Assembly: GCF_902498065.1 (NCBI RefSeq)
Contig: NZ_CABVIR010000003.1
Location: 434,001-498,000, forward strand
Direction of reading: 5' to 3'
Source of the DNA: Pseudomonas fluorescens
GTDB lineage: Bacteria; Pseudomonadota; Gammaproteobacteria; Pseudomonadales; Pseudomonadaceae
DNA: 64,000 nt
The stretch's first letter is position 1; every line of letters begins with the position of its first letter. The notes below the pieces were generated by a model. The model had not been told where the DNA came from, made no database searches, and was given only the letters and a program-made list of their open reading frames with translations. This document shows positions 44,719-58,447 of the stretch, one piece after another. The translations under genes and the position numbers were made by a program.

Positions 44719-45564
44719 TTAACGCGGTAACTTCAGGTTGTTCCACACCGCCAGACTCGCTTCAGCCTGGTTCAGTGTGTAGAAGTGCAGACCTGGCGCG
44801 CCACCTTGCAGCAGGCGTTCGCACATCTCGGTAATGACTTGCTCACCAAAGCCTTGAATGCTCTGGGTGTCGTCGCCGTAGGCTTCCAGTTGCTTGCGGA
44901 TCCAGCGCGGGATTTCCGCACCGCAGGCATCGGAGAAGCGCGCGAGCTTGCTGTAGTTGGTGATCGGCATGATGCCCGGCACGATCGGGATGTTCACGCC
45001 CATCGCCCGTACACGCTCGACGAAGTAGAAATAGCTGTCGGCGTTGAAGAAGTACTGGGTGATCGCACTGTTGGCGCCAGCGTTGGCTTTGCGCACGAAG
45101 TTGGTCAGATCGTCTTCGAAGTTGCGTGCTTGCGGATGCATCTCCGGGTAAGCGGCGACTTCGATGTGGAAATGATCACCGGTCTCTTCACGAATGAATT
45201 CGACCAGATCGTTGGCGTGGCGCATTTCGCCGCTGGCCATGCCCATGCCCGAAGGCAGGTCACCGCGCAGTGCAACAATGCGCTTGATGCCGGCAGCCTT
45301 GTATTGCGCCAGCAGGCCGCGCAAGTCGTCCTTGCTGTCGCCCACGCAGGACAGATGCGGTGCGGCTGGGACTTTGACTTCGTTTTCAAGTTGCAACACG
45401 GTGTTGAGGGTTCGATCACGGGTCGAGCCGCCAGCGCCATAGGTGCAGGAGAAGAAATCGGGGTTGTACGTTGCCAGCTGACGAGCAGTGGCGAGCAGCT
45501 TTTCATGCCCAGCGTCGGTCTTCGTAGGGAAGAACTCGAAGCTGTAGCGACGGTCTTGGGACAT
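44719..45564 (-). CDS. metF: 5,10-methylenetetrahydrofolate reductase
   Basis: FAD enzyme that makes 5-methyl-THF for methionine synthesis, 281 residues. Features: YSFEFFPTKTDAGHEKL, SCTYGAGGSTRDRT, HLSCVGDSKDDL, ALRGDLP, AANAGANSAITQYFFNAD-type segment, and GIMPITNYSKLARF. The ATG at 45564 has AAGGAT eight bases upstream; ATG at 45570 is too close to it. It lies downstream of ahcY with a REP pair between, so both may respond to the SAH riboswitch. Confidence 0.95.
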   Translation of the reverse strand: MSQDRRYSFEFFPTKTDAGHEKLLATARQLATYNPDFFSCTYGAGGSTRDRTLNTVLQLENEVKVPAAPHLSCVGDSKDDLRGLLAQYKAAGIKRIVALRGDLPSGMGMASGEMRHANDLVEFIREETGDHFHIEVAAYPEMHPQARNFEDDLTNFVRKANAGANSAITQYFFNADSYFYFVERVRAMGVNIPIVPGIMPITNYSKLARFSDACGAEIPRWIRKQLEAYGDDTQSIQGFGEQVITEMCERLLQGGAPGLHFYTLNQAEASLAVWNNLKLPR

Positions 45565-45610
45565 GGTCATATCCTTTAAAACGCGTAAGCCTGTGAGGCT
45601 TGCACTTCCC

Positions 45611-45702
45611 ATGGGGAGCGAGCTTGCTCGCGATGGGGCCAGCACATCGAGTATCAGTGTTGACTGACGGATCGCTATCGCGGGCAAGCCCGCTCCCACA
45701 GG
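45611..45702. repeat. Paired REP element between ahcY and metF
   Basis: Cores GGAGCGAGCTTGCTCGCGAT and ATCGCGGGCAAGCCCGCTCC in inverted order; the two arms belong to slightly different REP subtypes. Confidence 0.88.
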
Positions 45703-45723
45703 GAGAGCAGGCAGCAGGACCGA

Positions 45724-47190
<1,467 letters not shown>

Positions 47191-47199
47191 TCAATGAGA

Positions 47200-47256
47200 C
47201 CAGGCAACGCCCCATCCGAGCCTGACAGGTCGAACCTGCTGCAGCGCCCCTCGGAC
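47200..47256 (-). promoter_or_regulatory. SAH riboswitch ahead of ahcY
   Basis: On the minus strand the aptamer core CCGAGGGGCGCTGC, a variable hairpin GCAGGTTCGACCTGT and then GGCTCGGATGGGGCG match the SAH riboswitch consensus. CCGAG pairs with CTCGG, and GGGGCG can form the pseudoknot. It lies about 70 bases before the ahcY start codon. SAH binding is known to turn ahcY on in pseudomonads. Confidence 0.92.
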
Positions 47257-47456
47257 AGGTGGCGGGAAAACGGTATCAATGGAACGTTACCGTTTTGAAA
47301 CGGGGGCGATTATAGCGGGCTATGCTGATCTTCCAAAGCCTTTCTGTCAGTCAATGTCCGAACGGTAATCGGGACCATAGTCGATGCTTAATAGAGCTCT
47401 AGTCCGGGCTCTGCCATGATGGCGCCCATCATTCGGCAAGACGCTCAGGAGTGAAC

Positions 47457-47861
47457 ATGAATTTCCACACCCGCAAATGGGTAAAACCCGAAGACCTCAA
47501 CCCCAACGGCACACTGTTCGGCGGCAGTCTGTTGCGCTGGATCGACGAAGAAGCGGCGATCTACGCCATCGTCCAGTTGGGCAATCAGCGCGTGGTTACC
47601 AAGTACATTTCCGAAATCAACTTCGTCAGTGCCTCGCGCCAGGGCGACATCATCGAACTGGGCATCACCGCCACCGAGTTCGGCCGCACCTCGATCACCC
47701 TGACTTGCGAGGTGCGCAACAAGATCACCCGCAAAAGTATCCTGACGGTTGAAAAGATGGTCTTCGTCAACCTCGGTGAAGACGGCTTGCCCGCGCCGCA
47801 CGGCCGAACCGAGATCAAATACGTCAAAGACCAGTTCCAGGACGACGGCATTCAACAATGA
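47457..47861 (+). CDS. Hotdog-fold acyl-CoA thioesterase
   Basis: A 134-residue YciA-like thioesterase. Typical are NPNGTLFGGSLLRWIDEEAAIYA (catalytic Asp in the hotdog helix), RVVTKYISEINFVSASRQGDIIELG and VRNKITRKSILTVEKMVFVNL. ATG at 47457 after AGGAG; the GTG two codons upstream is less well spaced. The substrate is unknown. Divergent from ahcY. Confidence 0.9.
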   Translation: MNFHTRKWVKPEDLNPNGTLFGGSLLRWIDEEAAIYAIVQLGNQRVVTKYISEINFVSASRQGDIIELGITATEFGRTSITLTCEVRNKITRKSILTVEKMVFVNLGEDGLPAPHGRTEIKYVKDQFQDDGIQQ

Positions 47862-47959
47862 CACCTGCCCCGTAGGAGCGGTTTCATTTGTGGGACCACT
47901 GAACAGCGCCGAACCCCGCGTGTCGTACTTACATGACACGCCACCGGTTCCGGAGCTCT

Positions 47960-48844
47960 ATGGACACGCAAAAAGACGGCAAGACCCCGAACCTTTCGGT
48001 TGAAGAACAGCACGACGTCGAAAAAAACCAGCCACCGCGTGCGGCTGTACTGCACGAAATCATCCGCACCCAGGGCGATCAGGAGCTTGAGCGCAGTGTC
48101 GCCGCGTTGTGGTGGTCGGCACTCGCCGCCGGCCTGACCATGGGCCTGTCGCTGATGGCCATGGGGTTGCTCAACTCGCGCCTGCCGGACGGTGAACACT
48201 TCAAGGTGATCGCCAGTTTCGGTTATTGCGCCGGGTTCCTTGCGGTCATCCTCGCCCGTCAGCAATTGTTCACCGAGAACACCCTGACGGCGGTGCTGCC
48301 GGTCATGACCAAACCCACCCTGAACAATTTCGGCCGCTTGTTGCGGCTGTGGTCGGTGGTGCTGGTGGGTAACCTCTGTGGCACCTTGCTGGTTGCGTAT
48401 GTGATGTTGCATCTGCCGATTTTCGACACCAAGACCGACCTGGCCTTCCTCGACATCGGGCGCAAGGTCATGGAGAACGACGCGAGCAAGATGTTCGCCA
48501 AGGGCATCGTGTCGGGCTGGATGATCGCAACCATGGTCTGGATGATTCCGTCCATGGAGAGCGCCAAGATGTGGATCATCATCCTCATCACCTACCTCAT
48601 GGCGCTGGGGGATTTCACCCACATCGTCGTCGGTTCGGCCGAGGTGTCGTATCTGGTGTTTGCCGGCGAGTTGCCGTGGAAGGATTTCTGGCTGGTGTTC
48701 GCCGGGCCGACGCTGGCGGGGAACATCATCGGTGGCAGTTTTATCTTTGCGCTGTTGAGTCATGCGCAAATTCGCAGCGAAAGCGGGCCGCCGAAGCAGT
48801 CTGCGGATCGGGGGAAGCCCGACCCGCAGCAGGTCAAAAAGTAA
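47960..48844 (+). CDS. Formate/nitrite transporter family protein (YfdC-like)
   Basis: A 294-residue FNT-family channel with a 40-residue cytoplasmic N-terminus and six TM helices. Signature parts: ALAAGLTMGLSLMAMGLL, GYCAGFLAVILARQQLFTENTLTAVLP, NLCGTLLVAYVML, FAKGIVSGWMIATMVWMIPS and FAGPTLAGNIIGGSFIFALLSHAQI. This subgroup resembles YfdC more than FocA; the anion carried is unknown. ATG at 47960 follows GGAG. Confidence 0.88.
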   Translation: MDTQKDGKTPNLSVEEQHDVEKNQPPRAAVLHEIIRTQGDQELERSVAALWWSALAAGLTMGLSLMAMGLLNSRLPDGEHFKVIASFGYCAGFLAVILARQQLFTENTLTAVLPVMTKPTLNNFGRLLRLWSVVLVGNLCGTLLVAYVMLHLPIFDTKTDLAFLDIGRKVMENDASKMFAKGIVSGWMIATMVWMIPSMESAKMWIIILITYLMALGDFTHIVVGSAEVSYLVFAGELPWKDFWLVFAGPTLAGNIIGGSFIFALLSHAQIRSESGPPKQSADRGKPDPQQVKK

Positions 48845-50110
48845 TCAGTGATGCCCGGCCTGTGCCGCTGGCGCAGGCTCATCGCGAGTCACGTGCTTGA
48901 CCAGTTTGCCGATGCTCAAGCCCTGCAACAGGATCGACGACAACACCACGATGTAGGTGATGCTCAGCAGTAAATCACGCTCCGGGCCTAACGGCAGCGC
49001 CAGGGCGAGCGCCACCGAAACACCACCGCGCAAGCCTCCCCAGGTCAGAATCCGGATTGTCCCGCGCGGCACTGTGCGCCAGCGCCGCAGCAGCAGGATA
49101 GCCGGTGCCACGGTCAACAGGCGCGAGAGCAGAATCGCCAGGGCCAGCAAACTGGCTGCCAGCACGTGCAGCCAGTTGAACGGCAGCAGCAACAGCTCCA
49201 TGCCGATCAGGGCAAACAACAGGGCGTTGAGCATGTCGTCGAGCAGCTCCCAGAAACCATCCAGGTACTTTCGGGTCATGTCGTTCATTGCGAGATTGCG
49301 CCCCAGATTGCCGATGATCAGGCCGGCGACCACCATCGCGATCGGTGCGGAAACATGCAGTTCTGACGCCATGGCCGAGCCGCCGATCACCAGCGCCAGG
49401 GTCAGCATTACTTCGATCTGATGCTGCTCGATGCTCTTGATCATCAGGTACACCAGATAACCGATCAGCCCACCAAACAACACGCCGCCAATCGCTTCAT
49501 GCGCGAACAGCATGGCGGTGGCGCCTACGGTCGGGGTTTCGCCGAGTTGCGCGATACCCAGCAGCACGGTGAACACCACCACTGCGGTGCCATCGTTGAA
49601 CAGCGATTCGCCAACGATGGTGGTTTTCAGCGGCTTGGACGCGTTGGCAGTCCGCAGCACGCCGAGCACCGCGATCGGGTCAGTTGGGGAAATCAACGCG
49701 CCGAACAGCAGGCAATACAGAAAACTCACGTGCCAGCCGAACAGAGCAAAGATGTAATACGCGAGGCTGCCGATCACGGCGGTGGCGATTAATACGCCAA
49801 ACGTTGCCAGCAGGCCGATGGGCCAGCGATAGCTGCGCAGGTCATTGAGATTGACGTGCAGCGCGCCGGCAAACAGCAGAAAGGACAGCATCCAGTTCAT
49901 CAGCAGATCACCGAAATCGATCTGGCCGATCAGCTGTTGCACATGCTCTTCGAGGCCGGGGTAACCGAGGAAACTCAACCCTTGCAGCAACAAGGAAAAC
50001 ATCAGCGCGGTGACCATGACGCCGATGGTCGGGGGCAGGCCGATGAAGCGGAAATTCACGTAGGTGAGGAGGGTGGTGAGGCAGATAAAGGCAGCGACAA
50101 GTTCAAGCAT
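48845..50110 (-). CDS. Na+(K+)/H+ antiporter, CPA1 family
   Basis: A 421-residue membrane antiporter with about 12 TM helices. CPA1 marks are GALISPTDPIAVLGVLRTANASKPLKTTIVGESLFNDGTAVVVFTV-type ND motif, SAPIAMVVAGLIIGN and LTWGGLRGGVSVALALALP. Its start MLELVAAFICLTT lies at 50110; the 25 codons upstream are REP-derived sequence. Convergent with the FNT gene, almost touching it. Confidence 0.9.
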   Translation of the reverse strand: MLELVAAFICLTTLLTYVNFRFIGLPPTIGVMVTALMFSLLLQGLSFLGYPGLEEHVQQLIGQIDFGDLLMNWMLSFLLFAGALHVNLNDLRSYRWPIGLLATFGVLIATAVIGSLAYYIFALFGWHVSFLYCLLFGALISPTDPIAVLGVLRTANASKPLKTTIVGESLFNDGTAVVVFTVLLGIAQLGETPTVGATAMLFAHEAIGGVLFGGLIGYLVYLMIKSIEQHQIEVMLTLALVIGGSAMASELHVSAPIAMVVAGLIIGNLGRNLAMNDMTRKYLDGFWELLDDMLNALLFALIGMELLLLPFNWLHVLAASLLALAILLSRLLTVAPAILLLRRWRTVPRGTIRILTWGGLRGGVSVALALALPLGPERDLLLSITYIVVLSSILLQGLSIGKLVKHVTRDEPAPAAQAGHH

Positions 50111-50162
50111 CCGGGGTCCTTGGTTGGAAAACAGGTTTGGGCAGGTGCAGCGAGTCAGTTTT

Positions 50163-50245
50163 TTCGCGAGTAAGCCCGCGCCCACATTTGATCCCGGTCG
50201 TACTGGAGATCCCTGCAGGAGCGAGCTTGCTCGCGATAGCGGTGA
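50163..50245. repeat. Degenerate paired REP element
   Basis: TCGCGAGTAAGCCCGCGCCC and GGAGCGAGCTTGCTCGCGAT in inverted order; the left arm has several changes. Confidence 0.75.
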
Positions 50246-50254
50246 CGCAATTAT

Positions 50255-51424
50255 TCAGCCGGACACATTGACCGCAGTCGCACCGCGACGTTGCAGGTAA
50301 ATGAAGAAAACTGCAGTCAGCACCGTCAAGCCACTGACCAGTGCGCCGGTCCACGGCAAGTCTGCCAGGTCCGCGCCGCTGGCAACGACCAGGCCACCCA
50401 TCCAGGCGCCTGCAGCGTTACCGAGATTGAATGCGCTCTGGTTCAACGTTGAACCCAGATTGGGTGCTTCATGCGCCTGATCGATGATCAGCAATTGCAG
50501 GATCGGGCACAGGGCGAAGGCAAAGATCCCCCACAACACCAGCGTGATCGCCGCCGGAATCACCGAGTGACTGGTCTGCGTGAAGGCGGCCAGCACGACC
50601 ACCACCGCCAGCGCCATGCCCACCAGCGAAGGCAGCAGACGACTGTCGGCCAGACGGCCGCCGAGCATGCTGCCCGCCGTCAAGCCCGCGCCGAACAACA
50701 GCAGCATAATCGTCACACCGTGCGGGCTGACCCCAGTGATGTCTTGAAGAATGGGCGCGATGTAGGTGAACACGCTGAACAGGCTGGTCGACGCCAGCAC
50801 GCTCATGCCCAAAGCCAACAGCACGTTGACCTTGCCCAGCACCTTGAACTCGCTGGCGAGATTGGCCTTGTCCATGGCGATGTCTTTCGGCAACCAGGCC
50901 CACTGCGCAATCGCGGCGATCACACCGATCACCGACACCGCCCAGAACGTCGAGCGCCAACCCGCGTACTGGCCGAGCGCAGTGCCCAATGGCACGCCGA
51001 GCACGTTGGCCAGGGTCAGGCCGGTGAACATCATGGCAATCGCCTGCGCCCGCTTGTTCGGCGCGACCAGGCCGGCCGCGACCACCGAACCAATGCCGAA
51101 GAACGCTCCGTGGCACAACGCGGTGACGACTCGCGCGGCCATCAGCGTGGCGTAGTTTGGCGCCAACGCGCACAGCACGTTGCCGAGGATGAACATCAGC
51201 GTCATGCCCAGCAGTGTGGCTTTGCGCGGCATATTGGCGGTGCCGATGGCGAGGATCGGCGCGCCGAACACCACGCCCAGGGCGTAACCGGTAATCAACA
51301 GACCGGCGTGGGGAATGCTCACGGCAAGGTCGCGAGCGACGTCGGGCAGCAAGCCCATGATGACGAATTCAGTGGTGCCGATGCCGAACGCGGCAACAGC
51401 GAGGGCAAGCAAAGCGAGTGGCAT
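50255..51424 (-). CDS. MFS efflux transporter (AraJ/PbuE-like)
   Basis: A 389-residue 12-TM major facilitator protein: ALAVAAFGIGTTEFVIMGLLPDVA, GYALGVVFGAPILAIGTANMPRKATLL and VTALCHGAFFGIGSVVAAGLVAPNKRAQAIAMMFTGLTLANVLGVPLG. The drug:H+ antiporter motif C region is present in a form typical of arabinose/purine efflux proteins. ATG at 51424 is preferred to a TTG two codons upstream. Substrate unknown. Confidence 0.88.
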   Translation of the reverse strand: MPLALLALAVAAFGIGTTEFVIMGLLPDVARDLAVSIPHAGLLITGYALGVVFGAPILAIGTANMPRKATLLGMTLMFILGNVLCALAPNYATLMAARVVTALCHGAFFGIGSVVAAGLVAPNKRAQAIAMMFTGLTLANVLGVPLGTALGQYAGWRSTFWAVSVIGVIAAIAQWAWLPKDIAMDKANLASEFKVLGKVNVLLALGMSVLASTSLFSVFTYIAPILQDITGVSPHGVTIMLLLFGAGLTAGSMLGGRLADSRLLPSLVGMALAVVVVLAAFTQTSHSVIPAAITLVLWGIFAFALCPILQLLIIDQAHEAPNLGSTLNQSAFNLGNAAGAWMGGLVVASGADLADLPWTGALVSGLTVLTAVFFIYLQRRGATAVNVSG

Positions 51425-51646
51425 GCGCAAGGTCTCTGTCGGTAGTCTTGACGCTGTGATCAGGCATACGCGGGCCGACGACCGTTCTCGAAGGAGAGCG
51501 GGCCATGGCAGGAATTATTGGAATTAGTCTGTGCGCAACTGAGTGCGGCGTGGTCGCTTGCAGTATAAACAGCTGCTGACATATGGCGAATCAATTCTCC
51601 CCTTCGCTCCTACGCGGGAGGGGAATCAATAAAAAAGGAGTGTGCC

Positions 51647-52480
51647 GTGCTTGCGACGGCGTTGGTGTTGGTGGCGGCGCTGTTGCACGCGGCGTGGAAC
51701 ACCCTGATCAAATTCAGTGCGGAACGGTTGTTGGTCGTGGCCTGCATGGACAGCGTGGCGATGCTTTTTGTCGCGCTGATGCTGCCGTTCGTGGCGTTGC
51801 CACCCATTGAAATCTGGCCATGGATTCTCGCATCGGCAGCGTTCGAATTGCTCTATCGTTATCTGCTGATTCAGGCCTATCGGGTCGGTGATCTCGGTCT
51901 GGTGTACCCGCTGATGCGTGGCTTGTCGCCGTTAGTGGTGCTGGCCCTGACGCTGATCTTTGCCGGGGAGGTGCTGACGAATCAGCAGATCTTTGGAATT
52001 CTACTCATCCCCTTCGGTATGTTGTGCCTGCTGTGGCAGGGCGGTGGCGGTGCGCGCTTGCCATGGTCGATGCTGCCGGTGGTGGCGCTGATTGGCCTGT
52101 GTATTGGCTGCTACACCTTTATCGATGGCCAGGCGTTGCGGCGCTGGTCGCATCCGCTGGATTACCTGGTCTGGGTGACGTTGTTCAGCGCCTGGCCGTT
52201 TCCCTTGCTCGCGTTGGTGCGCAAGCGACCGGCGTTCATGCTGTTCTGGCGTGAACAGTGGCGCTTGGGGTTGGCGGTCGGGTTTTGCGTGCTGTTCAGC
52301 TACGCTCTGGTGCTGTGGGCGATGCAACTGGGGTCGATTGCCGAGGCGGCGGCCTTGCGCGAGATCAGCGTGATTCTGGTGGTGCTGTTCGGTATGCGCT
52401 ACCTGAAAGAACCTTTCGGTCGGCCACGGCTCTTAGCCTGTGGGCTGGTGTTGATCGGCATGTTGGTGATGAAGTTTTGA
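51647..52480 (+). CDS. EamA/DMT-superfamily transporter
   Basis: A 277-residue protein with ten hydrophobic helices arranged as two EamA repeats (LVAALLHAAWNTLIKFSAER; AFELLYRYLLIQAYRVGDLGLVYPLMRGLSPLVV; and VLWAMQLGSIAEAAALREISVILVVLFGMRYLKEP). GTG start after AAAGGAG. Probably exports a small metabolite. It is followed by a MAPEG gene 40 bp downstream, perhaps cotranscribed. Confidence 0.88.
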   Translation: MLATALVLVAALLHAAWNTLIKFSAERLLVVACMDSVAMLFVALMLPFVALPPIEIWPWILASAAFELLYRYLLIQAYRVGDLGLVYPLMRGLSPLVVLALTLIFAGEVLTNQQIFGILLIPFGMLCLLWQGGGGARLPWSMLPVVALIGLCIGCYTFIDGQALRRWSHPLDYLVWVTLFSAWPFPLLALVRKRPAFMLFWREQWRLGLAVGFCVLFSYALVLWAMQLGSIAEAAALREISVILVVLFGMRYLKEPFGRPRLLACGLVLIGMLVMKF

Positions 52481-52520
52481 CGGGTGCTCAACATTTTAAA
52501 ACTGAAGAAAGGACTGCTTT

Positions 52521-52904
52521 ATGACGGTTGCTCTGTGGTGCATTTTGATCGCGTTTTTTCTGCCCTATCTCTGCGTGGGTATTGCCAAGGCCAGTGGCCG
52601 TTTTGGACTGAAAGACAATCATGACCCCCGAGATTTTCTCGAGTCACTGAATGGTTTTGGCCGGCGCGCATATGCGGCGCAATTGAACAGTTTCGAAGTG
52701 ACCCCGGCGTTCGCGGCGGCGGTGATCGTGGCCCACCTGGCCGGCAACGCCGAGCTGGTGACGATCAATGTGCTGTCGGTGTTGTTCATCACCAGCCGTC
52801 TGCTGTACATCATTTGCTACCTGGCGGACTGGGCGATTCTGCGGTCGCTGGTGTGGTTTGTGGGGATTGGGTTGATCGTCAGTTTCTTTGTGGTTTCTGT
52901 CTGA
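52521..52904 (+). CDS. MAPEG family membrane protein
   Basis: A 127-residue protein with four TM helices of the MAPEG superfamily (glutathione-linked membrane enzymes in eukaryotes). It shows the typical NSFEVTPAFAAAVIVAHLAGN and SRLLYIICYLADWAILRSLVW. Its enzymatic role in Pseudomonas is unknown. ATG with GAAAGGA upstream. Confidence 0.85.
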   Translation: MTVALWCILIAFFLPYLCVGIAKASGRFGLKDNHDPRDFLESLNGFGRRAYAAQLNSFEVTPAFAAAVIVAHLAGNAELVTINVLSVLFITSRLLYIICYLADWAILRSLVWFVGIGLIVSFFVVSV

Positions 52905-52930
52905 TAACAACCGGGCGTTTTTGCTGGCCT

Positions 52931-53023
52931 CATCGCGGGCAAGCCCGCTCCAACAGGGATTTATGTCGATCACGATAGAGTGGTTAGACAACTAATCTGT
53001 GGGAGCGGGCTTGCCCGCGATTA
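52931..53023. repeat. Paired REP element before mltA
   Basis: Inverted cores ATCGCGGGCAAGCCCGCTCC and GGAGCGGGCTTGCCCGCGAT between convergent MAPEG and mltA genes. Confidence 0.9.
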
Positions 53024-53046
53024 CTATCTATCAGCCGAAGCAGAAC

Positions 53047-54231
53047 TCAAGGATTGGCTTTAACCGCATCAGCCACCTGAGGCACTTGCGGCAACGCCGC
53101 GCCTTTGGGCCAGAGCATCCAGATCTGCCCCTGCTGTTTCATGTCACCTGCCAATTGCCCGGCTGCTTCGCCGGTGCCCCAGAACAAGTCCGCACGGACT
53201 TCGCCAGCAATCGCGCCGCCAGTGTCTTGAGCTGCCACCGGGCGTACCAGTGCGGTGCCGTCCGGCCGCGTCGTGGATAACCACAACAGACTGCCCAGCG
53301 GAATCACTTTGCGATCCACTGCCGCGCTGTAACCTGCAGTCAGCGGCACGTTCAGCGAGCCACGAGGGCCTTCATTGCTGTCCGGGTTGCGGGTGAAGAA
53401 CACATAGCTCGGGTTGCTGCCAAGCAATTGCGGAATGCGTGCCGGATTGGCCTTGGCCCAGTTGCTGATTGCGCCCATGGTCACGTCTTCTTTCTTCAGT
53501 TCGCCTTGCTCCACCAGCCAGCGGCCGATGGGGCGATACGGATGGCCGTTCTGGTCGGCGTACGCGATTCGCAACTGACGACCGTCGTCGAGTTGAATGC
53601 GACCCGAGCCCTGGATTTGCAGGAATTGCAGGTTCATCGGGTCGGTCAGCCATGCCACAACCGGTGCCTTGACGCCTTTGGTCTCGATCGTTGCTGCATC
53701 GTCGTAAGGTTTGAGCACGCGGCCTTCAAGCCGTCCGCGCAGGCGTTTGCCTTTGAGCTCCGGGTAGATGCTGTCCAGGGAGACGATGATCATGTCTTCT
53801 GGAACCCCGTACACCGGGATGTTCGCCACGGCAGTCTGGGTCAGGCTGCCGGGGTAGACCGGTTCGTAGTAGCCGGTGATCAAGCCGTTGGGGTTATCGT
53901 TGGCGGCGCGCAGGCCGTAGACGTCGAGGTTCTGTTTGAGGAAGCCGCGAATGTCATTGGCGGTTTGCGGCACGTTGGCGGCAGCGGCGCAGGTCGAGCC
54001 CCAGACCGGGTCTGCCTTGAGTCGGGTGCAGGCGCTGCGCCATGAGCCGAAACCGGCGACCAGGTCGTTATCGGAGACTGTCGGCAGGGCCTCCCAGGTG
54101 GCGCTGGAATAAGTCGCCAGCGCGTGGGTTTTCGGTGTGTTGTTGTCACCGCCAGTGCAGCCTGCGAGCACGGCCACTATCGGGAGGGTCCAGGCGAGGC
54201 GATGACGCCATGCCTTGAAACGGCTGTTCAT
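53047..54231 (-). CDS. mltA: Membrane-bound lytic murein transglycosylase A
   Basis: Outer-membrane lipoprotein that cleaves peptidoglycan to 1,6-anhydro products. The 394-residue protein has a lipobox LAGC near residue 24, the MltA barrel (LITGYYEPVYPGS, LQFLQIQGSGRIQLDDG) and the C-terminal 3D domain (VAAQDTGGAIAGEVRADLFWGTG, with the catalytic Asp region). The ATG at 54231 follows AAGGAA at good spacing; the 16 codons upstream do not look like a signal sequence. Confidence 0.93.
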   Translation of the reverse strand: MNSRFKAWRHRLAWTLPIVAVLAGCTGGDNNTPKTHALATYSSATWEALPTVSDNDLVAGFGSWRSACTRLKADPVWGSTCAAAANVPQTANDIRGFLKQNLDVYGLRAANDNPNGLITGYYEPVYPGSLTQTAVANIPVYGVPEDMIIVSLDSIYPELKGKRLRGRLEGRVLKPYDDAATIETKGVKAPVVAWLTDPMNLQFLQIQGSGRIQLDDGRQLRIAYADQNGHPYRPIGRWLVEQGELKKEDVTMGAISNWAKANPARIPQLLGSNPSYVFFTRNPDSNEGPRGSLNVPLTAGYSAAVDRKVIPLGSLLWLSTTRPDGTALVRPVAAQDTGGAIAGEVRADLFWGTGEAAGQLAGDMKQQGQIWMLWPKGAALPQVPQVADAVKANP

Positions 54232-54359
54232 GGAGTAATTCCTTTGTCGGTTGCGTGAGTGCTCCATGCGCTCAAACAACCCGTATTGATAATAGGGCTA
54301 TTGGTCTTTGCCGATCACGCGAGGATACTGGCCGCCGTTTTCCGTGATCTGAAGCCACC

Positions 54360-54809
54360 ATGACCCTCAAAAGACTTTCTATTGTATTGCTGGCCTGCCT
54401 GACCTTGTCCGCCTGCGGCGGTGTCGATCCGAATTCGCCACTGGGTCAGCGCAAGGCCATCTTCAAACAAATGCTCAAGACCGGCGAAGACCTGGGCGGC
54501 ATGTTGCGTGGTCGCATTCCATTCGACGGCCCGAAATTCGCTGACGGCGCGGTGAAGCTCGATGCTCTGTCCCATGAGCCGTGGAAGCATTTTCCGCAGG
54601 TGCGCGAAGAAGATCACACCAGCGCCAAGGGCGATGTCTGGCAGAAACAGGCACGCTTTCAGGAAATGGCCCGCACTCTTGAAGCCGCCACCGGTGAATT
54701 GGTGATTGCCAGCAAGGTTCAGCCTTACAAGGCCAGCAATCTTGGGCCGGCGGTGCAGAAGGTCGAGGATGCCTGCAGTGCGTGCCATAAAGAGTTTCGG
54801 GATCATTGA
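54360..54809 (+). CDS. Cytochrome c (class II, c'-like) lipoprotein
   Basis: A 149-residue exported heme protein. Its signal peptide ends in the lipobox LSAC (LLACLTLSACGG). The body is a four-helix bundle of the cytochrome c' type with the heme site CSACHKEFRDH at the extreme C-terminus. It is probably a periplasmic electron carrier of unknown partner. Divergent from mltA. Confidence 0.88.
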   Translation: MTLKRLSIVLLACLTLSACGGVDPNSPLGQRKAIFKQMLKTGEDLGGMLRGRIPFDGPKFADGAVKLDALSHEPWKHFPQVREEDHTSAKGDVWQKQARFQEMARTLEAATGELVIASKVQPYKASNLGPAVQKVEDACSACHKEFRDH

Positions 54810-54875
54810 TTGGCGGTGTTCCCTCTGACATCTTCGCGAGCAAGAGCAGCAGAAAATCTTTGATCATTTTCGCTT

Positions 54876-55271
54876 TTACTTATCCAGCTCATCCAGCGCG
54901 TCCTGCAGTTCCTTGCGCGACTCGGCCAGTTTGTCTTTGCGCTTGTTGATCTTCTCGGGATCGCCTTTCTTCATGGCTTTGTCGAGATCGGCCTGGCGTT
55001 TGCTCACTTCATGCTTGGCGTCGAGGGCCTTGTTTTCCCGCTCCTTCTTCAACGAAGCATCGGTGCAATGCGCGGTGACTTCGCTCAGTGCTGTTTCCAG
55101 GCCCGCCTGCTGATCGGCATTGCCGTGGGATTTGGCCAGCTCGATCTGGTTGATGATGCCTTGCTTCTTGGCGGCACAACCGGTCAGCCCCGGGGCCTCT
55201 TCGGCGGCCATCAGTGGAGCGGCCATCACACCGCAAAGGGCCAGCAGGGCGAGCGGTGAAAGAAATTTCAT
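54876..55271 (-). CDS. DUF1090 family periplasmic protein (YqjC-like)
   Basis: A 131-residue protein with signal peptide (PLALLALCGVMAAPLMA) and a helical, strongly charged domain: GCAAKKQGIINQIELAKSHGNADQQAGLETAL and a C-terminal coiled coil of Lys/Glu/Asp (KAMKKGDPEKINKRKDKLAE). It matches DUF1090; function unknown. The start at 55271 places the signal peptide first. Confidence 0.88.
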   Translation of the reverse strand: MKFLSPLALLALCGVMAAPLMAAEEAPGLTGCAAKKQGIINQIELAKSHGNADQQAGLETALSEVTAHCTDASLKKERENKALDAKHEVSKRQADLDKAMKKGDPEKINKRKDKLAESRKELQDALDELDK

Positions 55272-55375
55272 AAAAGCTCCATGTGCAAGGTCAGGTGCAA
55301 TCGGGTCGATAGGGCGATGGGCGTTTGAGCCCATCGGCAACTTTGGGTTCCCAGGTGGGCGAGCATCTGCGGTCG

Positions 55376-57064
<1,689 letters not shown>

Positions 57065-57186
57065 TCAATTGGAATACTTGAAGGCTAGTCACTTATTGTC
57101 AGGCGGGAAGGGTGGGTGTTTTGCCTTGTGTTTCCGGGTGACTGGGTTGGCCTCATCGCCGACAGAGTCCCAAGCGAAAGACAATA

Positions 57187-57220
57187 AAAAGCCCCGCACG
57201 GCGAACCGTGCGGGGCTTTT
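57187..57220 (-). terminator. Rho-independent terminator of metK
   Basis: AAAAGCCCCGCACGG / CCGTGCGGGGCTTTT with a 4-base loop, 18 bases past the metK stop on the minus strand, with a T-run. Confidence 0.93.
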
Positions 57221-57238
57221 GGTACCGCCGGGGAAGTC

Positions 57239-58429
<1,191 letters not shown>

Positions 58430-58447
58430 CTCGATTTTTTCCTGAAT

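Noticed and set aside
50111..50185. N-terminal extension of the antiporter reading MGAGLLAKK
   Set aside because: This is the typical translation of a REP arm; the true family N-terminus begins at 50110. Similar REP-derived extensions were removed for metF.
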